The notes beneath the pieces are model-generated. The model was not told the origin of the DNA, did no database searches, and worked only from the letters and a program-made list of their open reading frames with translations. A stretch of 64,000 nt of DNA from an uncultured Parabacteroides sp. (GTDB lineage: Bacteria; Bacteroidota; Bacteroidia; Bacteroidales; Tannerellaceae), in contig CASFXH010000001.1 in assembly GCA_949298575.1 (NCBI GenBank), forward strand, positions 1 to 64,000, read 5' to 3'. Each line of letters starts with the position of its first letter. Within the stretch, counting starts at the first letter, position 1. This document shows, in pieces, positions 1-7,524 of the stretch. The translations under genes were made by a program, and so were the position numbers.

Positions 1-300
1 ACCTATCCAATAGCCTATCTCCGCCTCGCCCGCCTGCATTTCAGCACTGTGCAAACCGTCTCCGAACATGATTCCCACACTGCCTACCGGCTCGTCCGTC
101 GCTTTCAATACCACCGCATACGTTTCGGGAGCGGCGAATACCGTGCGAATTATTTCCAAGCTCTCCGCTACCGAAGTATGAGGAGGCCAACCCGCAACAG
201 GACCGATGGCAGGGTCTTTGGCGTATTTGTACAAGGCTTCCGCATCCGATTCCCGCCAAGGGCGCAATACAAGCCGATTTGTAGCTATTTCTTTAATCAT
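1..300 (-). CDS. GNAT family N-acetyltransferase, RimJ/RimL-like (3' part cut by window edge)
   Basis: The minus strand is open from an ATG at 300 to the window start, giving 100 residues and no stop. The N-terminus ([15 protein letters not shown], then LYKYAKDP) is the first strand and helix of RimJ/RimL-type acetyltransferases, and the visible end ([10 protein letters not shown]) is the strand just before the acetyl-CoA loop, which lies outside the window. Such enzymes acetylate the N-terminus of a protein or a small amine; the substrate cannot be told. A -7 element on the minus strand (373-380) and a repeat cluster at 427-513 lie upstream, shared with the divergent thioesterase gene. Confidence 0.85.
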   Translation of the reverse strand, partial: MIKEIATNRLVLRPWRESDAEALYKYAKDPAIGPVAGWPPHTSVAESLEIIRTVFAAPETYAVVLKATDEPVGSVGIMFGDGLHSAEMQAGEAEIGYWIG

Positions 301-372
301 TGTTTATATTTTAATGTTTGAGTGACCAGTCTAAATATACAGAAAAAGTTGTCTCTATCTGATTACGGATTA

Positions 373-380
373 CAAATGTA
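373..380 (-). promoter_or_regulatory. Bacteroidetes -7 element for the acetyltransferase
   Basis: Minus strand reads TACATTTG, a perfect TAnnTTTG match about 70 bp before the ATG at 300. No convincing -33 element was identified. Confidence 0.5.
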
Positions 381-426
381 GGAGATTTCTTTAAATGCTT
401 ATATCGTGCGTTCGATTATGCTTTCT

Positions 427-520
427 TTATAATGCCTATCATGAGTACCTTATATTGGGCATTATAAGGATGTTATGTTGGGCATTATAAGGAGGTCATA
501 ATAGGCATTATAATTGGTGT
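427..520. repeat. 23-bp spaced repeat cluster (core GGCATTATAA) between divergent promoters
   Basis: The decamer GGCATTATAA occurs at 458-467, 481-490 and 504-513, so the starts are exactly 23 bp apart. An inverted copy lies at 427-436, and its 13-bp extension (427-439) is the exact reverse complement of 501-513. The first two direct copies share a longer core, TTGGGCATTATAAGGA. The cluster sits between the minus-strand -7 at 373-380 and the plus-strand promoter at 576-608, where an operator for one or both genes would be expected. No regulator gene is next to it. It makes up most of the recognisable content of the 351-bp intergenic stretch 301-651. Confidence 0.7.
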
Positions 521-575
521 TGAATATTAGCTGTTTACGTGTAAGGAGACGCTTGGGGAAAAGATTCGCTTCATT

Positions 576-608
576 TCTTGTCGGGACGTATGAAATGTTT
601 TATTTTTG
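576..608 (+). promoter_or_regulatory. Bacteroidetes promoter of the thioesterase gene
   Basis: A -7 element TATTTTTG (601-608) fits TAnnTTTG exactly. TTG at 578-580 ends 20 bp before it, the normal distance for the -33 element. The ATG at 652 lies about 40 bp downstream. Confidence 0.6.
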
Positions 609-651
609 TCCCATAGCAGTACGGAATTGAATACATCAATATTCTAGAAAA

Positions 652-1056
652 ATGACGATACAAGAGTTTTTGCGAGGAGATAAGTTCGCCCTTTTGGCGG
701 GGGTCGAGCTGTTGGAGGTGGAGAGTGGTTACGCTCGAGCCCGAATGAAAATCGGTCCGGAGCATTTGAATGGCGGGGGGGTATGCCAAGGAGGCGCTAT
801 ATTCACGTTGGCTGATTTGGCTTTCGCGGCTGCGACGAATAGCCATGCGCGGCTAACTTTTTCCGTGACTTCGAGCGTGAATTTTTTCAAGTCCGCACGA
901 GAAGGCTTTTTATATGCCGAGGCGCGTGAGGCGTTTAACCATAAGCGCTTGTCGAATTGCGAGGTTCGGATCACGGATGAGCGGGGGGAACTGATCGCGA
1001 CATTCAACGGCACGGGTTACCGCAAAGATGTTGAGTTGCCTTTCGCGCCGCTTTAG
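652..1056 (+). CDS. PaaI-family hotdog thioesterase
   Basis: A 134-residue protein of the 4HBT/PaaI hotdog family, which hydrolyses acyl-CoA thioesters in the cytoplasm. The central segment HLNGGGVCQGGAIFTLAD holds the family's HxNxxGxxxGG-type active-site loop and the start of the central helix (about residues 43-60), followed by a strand with SVNFFKSAREG. The length is normal for a single-domain member. It stands alone behind its own promoter (-7 at 601-608) and is convergent with the DUF3108 gene, whose stop is 26 bp away. The acyl substrate is unknown. Confidence 0.9.
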   Translation: MTIQEFLRGDKFALLAGVELLEVESGYARARMKIGPEHLNGGGVCQGGAIFTLADLAFAAATNSHARLTFSVTSSVNFFKSAREGFLYAEAREAFNHKRLSNCEVRITDERGELIATFNGTGYRKDVELPFAPL

Positions 1057-1082
1057 GCGTTAGGCCGCGGTCTTGTCTTCCT

Positions 1083-1946
1083 TTAATGGGGAAGCTCGAT
1101 CTTGCAGCGTAGAGGATAACGGGTATTGGTGGCGTCACGGAGATAGACTTCCGCAGCGCCTATTTTTAGTTTCGCGCGGACACGAACGGGGATTCGGTTC
1201 TCGTCGTCGCCAACCCAGACCTCGGCGGCCTCTTTAGCTTGGGTAAAGGCCTCGTCGTAGATGTCAATGTAGAAATGGCGTGTTTTGTATTTGATGTGGT
1301 CGCGGGTGACGATTTGTTGGCCCGTGTAACGGAAGCCAACTTGGACGATATCCCGGCCGATGAAGATCGAGAAAGGATAGGTTTGGCCTAAGGTCATGTG
1401 GTCCCAATCAAGCGAGCGGAGATAGAAGACACCACCCATCATGTCGAACGCGAGGCGTTGGGCCGTCAGGGTGGTATCAATTTTCACTTGCTCCCAATGC
1501 GTCCGTTTGGAATGGACGGTGACGCTGTCGGGGTGGGGGTAGTGGAAAAGGAGATCGTCGACCAGATAGTAATCTCCCTCGTCGGTGCGTTTGGAACTGA
1601 AGAGGATGTGGGCATCTTGCCTGGAGAAGTAGGTGTTGAGCGTATCTCGCATGGGGTAGAAGCGGTCAATGATGCCTTGGGTCCGGAAGAGGAGCCGATA
1701 ATGCCAGGCTGGCCGTTCGTCCCAATCGCTCGCCCGCATGTCGAAGAAGGCCGTGCCCGCTTGAGGCATGATCAGTCCCCATTTGAAATAGAGGTCGTAA
1801 CTCACTTGCTCGCCATCGTGAAATGGAGGGGTATCCGCTTTCGCCGGGAGCACGAGGATGAATAGGCCCAATCCTAGCGTGACGCTAGAACGACAAGCTG
1901 CGTAAAAGGTCCGAGCTACTGTTGCTGCTATTATTCCTGCCTTCAT
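1083..1946 (-). CDS. DUF3108 domain exported protein
   Basis: A 287-residue protein with a hydrophobic N-terminal segment (LGLGLFILVLPAKA) ending in a signal-peptidase I type site near residue 37, so it is probably periplasmic. The rest matches the pattern of DUF3108 proteins: the GEQVSYDLYFKWG opening, alternating strands, and a C-terminal part around AAEVWVGDDENRIPVRV. Function is unknown; the fold is thought to be a beta-rich lipid- or polymer-binding type. Its start lies 62 bp inside the 3' end of the preceding Ig-like gene in another frame, and no later ATG would keep the signal peptide, so the overlap seems real and implies coupled translation. Confidence 0.8.
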   Translation of the reverse strand: MKAGIIAATVARTFYAACRSSVTLGLGLFILVLPAKADTPPFHDGEQVSYDLYFKWGLIMPQAGTAFFDMRASDWDERPAWHYRLLFRTQGIIDRFYPMRDTLNTYFSRQDAHILFSSKRTDEGDYYLVDDLLFHYPHPDSVTVHSKRTHWEQVKIDTTLTAQRLAFDMMGGVFYLRSLDWDHMTLGQTYPFSIFIGRDIVQVGFRYTGQQIVTRDHIKYKTRHFYIDIYDEAFTQAKEAAEVWVGDDENRIPVRVRAKLKIGAAEVYLRDATNTRYPLRCKIELPH

Positions 1947-3801
1947 TGCGATAATCCCTTTTGGGTTTCGTGATTTCTTTCGGTTTGTTTTTCGTGATAT
2001 CCATAGGCTTCTGTCGCTTTAAGGGAAGAGCCTTGACGTCCCAGTTTTCCTCGACCTCCCAGTTTTGCATGATGTTGAACTGCTTGGGGCAATAGTAGAC
2101 TTCCTCGGGCTGGCGCTTGGCCGTATAGTCGCCCGTGTCCCAACGGCCATTGTTGTTCCGGTCGATAATCAGCCGGGCATAGTATTTGTCGGGTTTCAAG
2201 TCCATGAAGAGGGCTCCGCCTTCCTTGACAGGCTCTCGGCGAACAGGCATATCGCTGCTGTTGAGCAGTTCGATGAAGGCATGATCCGTGATTCCGGGGG
2301 TATTGATGTAGAGATGGCCATATTCCTCTTCCTTCTTAATGGAGAAGTCGCCCGTAAATGCGTTGTTCCATTTCCCGTAGGCGCTGTAGATGGTGGCCGA
2401 GTCGACGGTCAGTCGGTAGTTCTCGCCATATTTCCAATCCCTCTTCAGGTAGAAGTTCAAGGAATTGGCGGTGTCGGGGAAGAAACGGAAGTCGGCGGGC
2501 TGCCATAGGGAGTCGATCATTTGTTCCAGGATGAATAGGGAAGAATCCAGCGCCAGCACGGGTTCCGTGAAGGTGATGGCGATCGTGTCGTAGAGGTTGA
2601 TCGAGCCAGAGGCTTTGATGCTCATTCCTAGGAATTCGATGGGTTCCGGTTCGCCCTCTTTTCCCCGGCGTCGGCGTTCCTCTCGTTGGCGGGGGGCCAG
2701 GAATTGGAGCGTATCGGTGCGGGGGCGAAGGATGTTCAGGGAGTCGCTCTCGGGGTACGTCATCGCGAGACGGAGCGTGTCTTGCTTCCATACGGTGGAG
2801 TCGATCAGCCAGACATTCGCCGCCCGGTTCTCTTCGAGTCGTTGGACGAAATACCAAGCGCTGTCCATTTGGGGTTTGAAATTGACGGGCCGCAGCTCGG
2901 GCAGCGTGTCGAGGGGGGCGTTGAAACGGATGACAAGCATTTGGGCTGTCGGCCGTTCGGGGCGCAGGAGGTATTGCCGGTCAAATTTTTCCTTGAACAG
3001 GCGAAGGACGATGTCGTCGGGCATGAACCGTGTGTAATGGACGGTCTGGATCGTGTCGATGGTCAAAGTGTCTATCCAGGTAGTGTCTTGCCGGGTGGCG
3101 AACTCAAACGTGGGGACGATGAGCGAGTCGGCATAAGCGATTTCTTGCCCTGGCTGGTCGTGCATGTAGCTACGCATCGCGTCGTTGAGGGCGTAGATCC
3201 GGTAGGTGCCCGCCGCCATGTTGCGGATGGTGAACTCGCCCCGGTCGTTGGTCCGCGAGGTGCGGATGAAGGGAGTTGTCAGGAACGCGGAGTCGGCCAG
3301 GTTGGTATGGATGCCAATCGTGATGCCGGGCATGGGCTCCAGGTTCTCGGCGTTCAGGACAGTGCCGGAGACGGCGAGCGAGTCGATTGTCTCGCCTGTC
3401 GAGAAGGCGAACGAGAAGTTTTGGAAGATGTTTCCCTCGTTGTTGTCGGAGATGGAGTTGGTGAAGTCGATCGTGTAGGTCGTGTTCTCTCGCAGGGAGT
3501 CTTCCAACTCGACCGTCACGCGGCGTCCATTGGCGCGGATCGTAGGTTGCTCCTTTTGGGGAGGGGTGACGATGATGTTCTCCAGCGGGTTGTCGAGCTT
3601 GATCAACTCATCGAAAAGGATTTCCACCCGCTTGCCCTTATAATTGAGTTGGTTGGGAATGGGTGTGCTGCTTACGAAGCGAGGCGGTTCCTCGTCGTAA
3701 GGGCCTCCGTTGGGTGTGGCCATGTTCGCGCACGAGAAGGAGAGCGCGATGAACAGCGCCGCGATCGCGATCCAACAGGTCTTAGGGTTGTATTTGATCA
3801 T
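1885..3801 (-). CDS. Ig-like domain lipoprotein of Bacteroidetes
   Basis: A 638-residue surface or periplasmic lipoprotein. The signal sequence (IAIAALFIALSFSC) ends at a cysteine that fits the loose Bacteroidetes lipobox, followed by a proline-rich start (GGPYDEEPPRF). An N-terminal SbsA/Big_5-like Ig domain (about residues 30-130) is followed by a carboxypeptidase-regulatory-like region (AVSGTVLNAENLEP, then DRGEFTIRNMAAGTYRIYALND). Start choice: an ATG at 3885 would add 28 residues ahead of the signal peptide, but the -7 element at 3832-3839 would then lie inside the gene, so the ATG at 3801 is preferred. It probably heads a two-gene operon with the DUF3108 gene. Exact role unknown. Confidence 0.8.
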   Translation of the reverse strand: MIKYNPKTCWIAIAALFIALSFSCANMATPNGGPYDEEPPRFVSSTPIPNQLNYKGKRVEILFDELIKLDNPLENIIVTPPQKEQPTIRANGRRVTVELEDSLRENTTYTIDFTNSISDNNEGNIFQNFSFAFSTGETIDSLAVSGTVLNAENLEPMPGITIGIHTNLADSAFLTTPFIRTSRTNDRGEFTIRNMAAGTYRIYALNDAMRSYMHDQPGQEIAYADSLIVPTFEFATRQDTTWIDTLTIDTIQTVHYTRFMPDDIVLRLFKEKFDRQYLLRPERPTAQMLVIRFNAPLDTLPELRPVNFKPQMDSAWYFVQRLEENRAANVWLIDSTVWKQDTLRLAMTYPESDSLNILRPRTDTLQFLAPRQREERRRRGKEGEPEPIEFLGMSIKASGSINLYDTIAITFTEPVLALDSSLFILEQMIDSLWQPADFRFFPDTANSLNFYLKRDWKYGENYRLTVDSATIYSAYGKWNNAFTGDFSIKKEEEYGHLYINTPGITDHAFIELLNSSDMPVRREPVKEGGALFMDLKPDKYYARLIIDRNNNGRWDTGDYTAKRQPEEVYYCPKQFNIMQNWEVEENWDVKALPLKRQKPMDITKNKPKEITKPKRDYRNEGRNNSSNSSSDLLRSLSF

Positions 3802-3831
3802 CAGAAACGGATAACTTCTTGGATTCGCTCG

Positions 3832-3839
3832 CGAAAGTA
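3832..3839 (-). promoter_or_regulatory. -7 element for the Ig-like lipoprotein
   Basis: Minus strand reads TACTTTCG, one base from TAnnTTTG, about 30 bp before the ATG at 3801. Its position argues against the longer start at 3885. Confidence 0.45.
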
Positions 3840-3915
3840 GCGAAAAATATGAGGGGTGGAGGCTGATCTTTCTTGAATTAATCAATCTTTAGGATAAAGT
3901 AACGATGCCCGCCAT

Positions 3916-3966
3916 CCCCCTCCCTCCCGGCGCCGGCCGGTCTCGCGGGGCGTCGGGAGAGGGGGA
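3916..3966 (-). terminator. GC-rich hairpin after the DUF2851 gene
   Basis: CCCCCTCCCTCCCGGCGCC (3916-3934) pairs imperfectly with a G-rich arm ending at about 3966, three bases beyond the stop of the DUF2851 gene. There is no clean T run on the minus strand, so factor-independent termination is only possible, not shown. Confidence 0.4.
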
Positions 3967-3969
3967 GCG

Positions 3970-5244
3970 TCATTTCCCTTTCTTTTGCAACAGCTGGTGA
4001 CCGAAGCGGCAATAGAGGCATTTCCGTGTGTCACAATAGGCTTTGCGCAGTTGGATCAGGGCTTGCGTATCGGCCGCGTTGTGGATGGGGATGCCCGCTT
4101 GCCCGAAGAGGTCCACCACTTGGTTGCGCTCGGCGGGCAGGCGCTCGAGGAGGCTTAGGGCCCGTTCCGTGTACTCCGGCCGGTCGCGTCGGCGGCCGTA
4201 GGCGAAGAAAAGAGGGGCGACGGTGTTGATCAGGAGCAGGATGATCGCCTTGTCACTGATGGTCTTGTCGCGTTGGGGAGAGGTTCGACCGAAGTGATAG
4301 TGCGTCTGCCAGTATTCGGAGGGGGTGACTCGCAGGGCGCGCTTGATCTCGGTGATGTTGGGGGCCGATAGGATGATGGAGAACAGCGTGTCGTAGCGCG
4401 TCCACAAAGCCGCCAGCTGGGCCAACTTGACGGTGGGGAAGCTGGCGGGCCTGATGCGGAACTCCTTGAACCGGCTCGCTTTCATGGGCGTCAGTTCGAA
4501 CTTGTGTTGAAGGAAAAGATATTCCCGCCGCAGGAGTTGGTAATAGGGATCATCCGGCCCCTCGTTCTCGAGAAGGCCCGCTTGACCGAAGAAAAGGGCC
4601 TCCACTTGCGGGGGATTGGCCCTTTGCTTGCGAATGAAGCGCAGGGGAAGGCCGCGGGCCAGCGCCTCGAAGGCGTCGCTATTGAGGCCGAAGCCGAAGT
4701 TGCGGCATAGGAGGACGTAGAGCACCTCGTTCCAATCGTCGCCATAGAGGTCGAGCAGCTTGAGGATGTCGCCCACCTTCCGCTCCAGGCGCTCGCACAG
4801 GAGGGCGTCGAGCCAAGCGCGGGTGGTCGGCTGGTCGAACAAGCCCAAGTAGGGGGCGCAGGAGACCGGGGAGTCTCGCTTCAGGAGCCAAGTCATTGTC
4901 GCGGTGAGCGAGGCGGGGACGCGCAGGATCATTTGGGGAATCGGCTCGCCGTCTTTCCTGGTCACTTGCGTGTTATCCTCGCCCACGACGTGCAGGATGA
5001 CCGAGTCGTAGGCCCGATCCGTGTCGTGGCGGTGGGCGAACCAGTCGGAGGCTTTCTCATGGATCTCCACGCTTCCGGCCCAGAGAGTCTCGCCGATCCG
5101 GATTTTCGCGTTGAAGAAGTCGGGGCCGGCGTCGGTGTTGGCCAGCCCGGGGTCGATCACTTCCACCGGCAGGCCGCGGGTCGTCGCCAGGGGGCTTGGG
5201 CCGAAGAGCCGGTATTTCCAGACATAATGCAGTAAACGTTCCAT
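3970..5244 (-). CDS. DUF2851 family protein
   Basis: A 424-residue cytoplasmic protein without signal peptide or membrane segment. The N-terminal part (MERLLHYVWKYRLF, then TDAGPDFFNAKIRI and WAGSVEIH, about residues 1-65) is the hallmark of DUF2851, found across Bacteroidetes. The spacing of GPDF and SVEIH resembles the PD-(D/E)xK nuclease core, which would suggest a nucleic-acid enzyme; this is inference. The C-terminus carries a cysteine cluster (CDTRKCLYC) that may bind metal. It is transcribed away from dapB; both genes have -7 elements in the 143-bp gap. Function is not established. Confidence 0.85.
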   Translation of the reverse strand: MERLLHYVWKYRLFGPSPLATTRGLPVEVIDPGLANTDAGPDFFNAKIRIGETLWAGSVEIHEKASDWFAHRHDTDRAYDSVILHVVGEDNTQVTRKDGEPIPQMILRVPASLTATMTWLLKRDSPVSCAPYLGLFDQPTTRAWLDALLCERLERKVGDILKLLDLYGDDWNEVLYVLLCRNFGFGLNSDAFEALARGLPLRFIRKQRANPPQVEALFFGQAGLLENEGPDDPYYQLLRREYLFLQHKFELTPMKASRFKEFRIRPASFPTVKLAQLAALWTRYDTLFSIILSAPNITEIKRALRVTPSEYWQTHYHFGRTSPQRDKTISDKAIILLLINTVAPLFFAYGRRRDRPEYTERALSLLERLPAERNQVVDLFGQAGIPIHNAADTQALIQLRKAYCDTRKCLYCRFGHQLLQKKGK

Positions 5245-5270
5245 TTCTCAAATGTTAAGATTGATGGGGC

Positions 5271-5278
5271 CAAAGATA
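5271..5278 (-). promoter_or_regulatory. -7 element for the DUF2851 gene
   Basis: Minus strand reads TATCTTTG, a perfect TAnnTTTG, 26 bp before the ATG at 5244. Confidence 0.55.
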
Positions 5279-5321
5279 CGGCCTATTTCCCGGATGGCCT
5301 ACTCAGTTGGGAGAAAATCCG

Positions 5322-5329
5322 TATCTTTG
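5322..5329 (+). promoter_or_regulatory. -7 element for dapB-lepB operon
   Basis: Plus strand reads TATCTTTG, a perfect TAnnTTTG, 58 bp before the dapB ATG. It probably drives dapB, both signal peptidase genes and wbqC, which follow with gaps of at most 16 bp. Confidence 0.55.
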
Positions 5330-5387
5330 CCGCCAAGTAAACCGGTGAGGGTGAAAAAGCCCGCCAATCATTTAAGGAGAAATAGCA

Positions 5388-6104
5388 ATGAAGATAGCGT
5401 TAATTGGATACGGCAAGATGGGGAAAACGATCGAGCGGATCGCCCGTCAGCGCGGTCATGAGATCGTCGCGGTTATCGACATCAACAACCAGGAAGATTT
5501 TTATTCGGAAGCCTTCAAGCAAGCGGAGGTAGCCATCGAGTTCACGACGCCCGCCACGGCGCTAGGCAATTACGAGCGGTGTTTCGAGGCCCACGTGCCT
5601 GTTGTCTCCGGCACGACAGGCTGGCTCGACCATCTGGACGAGATCAAGCGGCGTTGCGCCGACGAGGGACAGACGTTTTTCTACGCCTCCAACTTCAGCG
5701 TAGGGGTCAACATCTTCTTCGCCCTCAACAAGTACCTGGCCAAGATCATGAACCGCTTCCCGGGCTACGAGGTCAGCCTCACCGAGACGCACCATATCCA
5801 TAAGCTCGACGCCCCCAGCGGCACCGCCATCACCCTGGCCGAGGGCATCCTGGCCAACATCGACCGCAAGGAACGTTGGTCGCTCGAGACGGCCGAGCGC
5901 CCCACCGACCTCGTCATCCACGCCATCCGTGAGGGCGAGGTCCCCGGAATCCATGAGATCACCTACGAGTCCGACGCCGACACGATCACCATCAAGCACG
6001 ACGCCAAGAGCCGCGAGGGTTTCGCCCTTGGCGCCGTCATCGCGGCCGAGTTCACCGTCGGCAAGAAGGGTTTCCTGGGGATGGACGATCTCTTCCATTT
6101 TTAA
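5388..6104 (+). CDS. dapB: 4-hydroxy-tetrahydrodipicolinate reductase
   Basis: A 238-residue cytoplasmic enzyme that reduces 4-hydroxy-tetrahydrodipicolinate with NAD(P)H in the diaminopimelate/lysine pathway, feeding peptidoglycan synthesis. The N-terminus has the Rossmann nucleotide-binding loop (IGYGKMGKTIERIA). The catalytic and substrate signature ETHHIHKLDAPSGTA, with the HH pair, Lys and PSGTA, lies at about residues 131-145. Length is normal for the shorter Bacteroidetes form. It is the first gene of an apparent operon with two signal peptidase homologues, an arrangement also common in other Bacteroidales. Confidence 0.97.
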   Translation: MKIALIGYGKMGKTIERIARQRGHEIVAVIDINNQEDFYSEAFKQAEVAIEFTTPATALGNYERCFEAHVPVVSGTTGWLDHLDEIKRRCADEGQTFFYASNFSVGVNIFFALNKYLAKIMNRFPGYEVSLTETHHIHKLDAPSGTAITLAEGILANIDRKERWSLETAERPTDLVIHAIREGEVPGIHEITYESDADTITIKHDAKSREGFALGAVIAAEFTVGKKGFLGMDDLFHF

Positions 6105-6119
6105 AAAACACCTATTGTC

Positions 6120-7514
6120 ATGAAGAAATTCCCGAAAAAACAATGGATCAAGTTCTCCATCGCGACGGTGATCTACCTTTTGTTCGCGCTCTGGATGGAG
6201 AACGCCTGGCTGCTACTGGGCGAGCTGGTGATCGTGGACGTGTATCTCACGAAGTTTATCCCCTGGGGCGCCTGGAAGCGGACCACTAACCCCACCTTGC
6301 GAAACGCTTTGGAGTGGGTCGACGACATTGTCTTCGCCCTCGTCGCCGTCTACCTGATCAACCTGTTCATTTTCCAGAACTATCAGATCCCCAGCTCCTC
6401 GCTCGAGAAGTCGCTCCTGGTGGGCGATTACCTCTTCGTCAGCAAGCTGAGCTATGGGCCACGGGTGCCGAACACGCCGCTCTCCTTCCCGTTGGTGCAA
6501 AACACGCTGCCGATCCTCAATTGCAAGTCGTATCTCGACTGGCCCGAGTGGGGATACAAGCGGGTGAAAGGCTTCGGGCAGGTTCAACGCGATGATATCG
6601 TGGTGTTCAACTTCCCGGCGGGCGACACGATCGCCGTCAAACAGCAGAACCCCGACTATTATACCCTGGTCCAAGAGTATGGGAGGGAGCGGATCGCGCT
6701 CGACAAGACCACCTTCGGCGAGATCATGTACCGCCCCGTCGACAAGCGGGAGAACTACGTGAAGCGCTGTATCGGCATGCCCGGCGATTCCCTCCAGATC
6801 ATCAACAATCAAGTCTATATCAACGGCCAGCCGGGCGAGAATCCCGAGAAGCTCCAGTTCAATTATTTCGTCGAGACCAACGGCTCGCCCCTCACGGAAG
6901 AGCAGTTCCGCCTGATGGACGTCAGCAAGGACGACCGTATGCTCGCCTCGGGCGCCGGTTTCCAGCATCTCCTCTCGTTTTTGGGCTTCAAGCCCGACGC
7001 GAACGGACAGTTTAAACCCGTCTACCGCCTGCCTCTGACCCAAAAGGCCCTGGAGATCGCCCGCCGCCTACCCGTCGTCACGAAGATCGTGATCGAGCCC
7101 GAGACCTTGGGAGGCCCCACTTACCCCGTCGATTACCAGACCGGCTGGACGCGAGACAACTACGGACCCATCTGGATCCCCTCTCGCGGCGCCACCATCT
7201 CCCTCGACGAGCGCAACATGGCCCTCTACCGCCGCTGCATCGAGAATTACGAGCGCAACAAAGTGGAGATCCGCGACGGCCAAGTCTATATCAACGGCGA
7301 GGCCACCGACTCCTATACCTTTAAATACGATTACTACTGGATGATGGGCGACAACCGCCACAACAGCGCCGACAGCCGCTCGTGGGGATTCGTCCCCGAG
7401 GACCATATCGTGGGCAAACCCATCCTGATCTGGCTCTCCCTCGACAAGGACCGCGCCCTCTTCGACGGCCGGATCCGTTGGGAAAGGCTTTTCCGCTGGG
7501 TGCATCCCGATTAA
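6120..7514 (+). CDS. lepB: Signal peptidase I (active form)
   Basis: A 464-residue membrane protease of family S26 that removes signal peptides on the periplasmic face of the inner membrane. Two hydrophobic segments (about residues 12-45 and 68-85) precede the catalytic box IPSSSLEKSLLVGD, giving Ser94 as nucleophile. Box D, YVKRCIGMPGD, supplies the general-base Lys215. Box E is near the C-terminus (MMGDNRHNSADSRSWGF). It is longer than the E. coli enzyme because of an insertion of well over 100 residues between boxes D and E, as is usual in Bacteroidetes. It starts 16 bp after dapB and is followed by a paralogue without the dyad. Confidence 0.96.
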   Translation: MKKFPKKQWIKFSIATVIYLLFALWMENAWLLLGELVIVDVYLTKFIPWGAWKRTTNPTLRNALEWVDDIVFALVAVYLINLFIFQNYQIPSSSLEKSLLVGDYLFVSKLSYGPRVPNTPLSFPLVQNTLPILNCKSYLDWPEWGYKRVKGFGQVQRDDIVVFNFPAGDTIAVKQQNPDYYTLVQEYGRERIALDKTTFGEIMYRPVDKRENYVKRCIGMPGDSLQIINNQVYINGQPGENPEKLQFNYFVETNGSPLTEEQFRLMDVSKDDRMLASGAGFQHLLSFLGFKPDANGQFKPVYRLPLTQKALEIARRLPVVTKIVIEPETLGGPTYPVDYQTGWTRDNYGPIWIPSRGATISLDERNMALYRRCIENYERNKVEIRDGQVYINGEATDSYTFKYDYYWMMGDNRHNSADSRSWGFVPEDHIVGKPILIWLSLDKDRALFDGRIRWERLFRWVHPD

Positions 7515-7524
7515 AAACGTGCTT

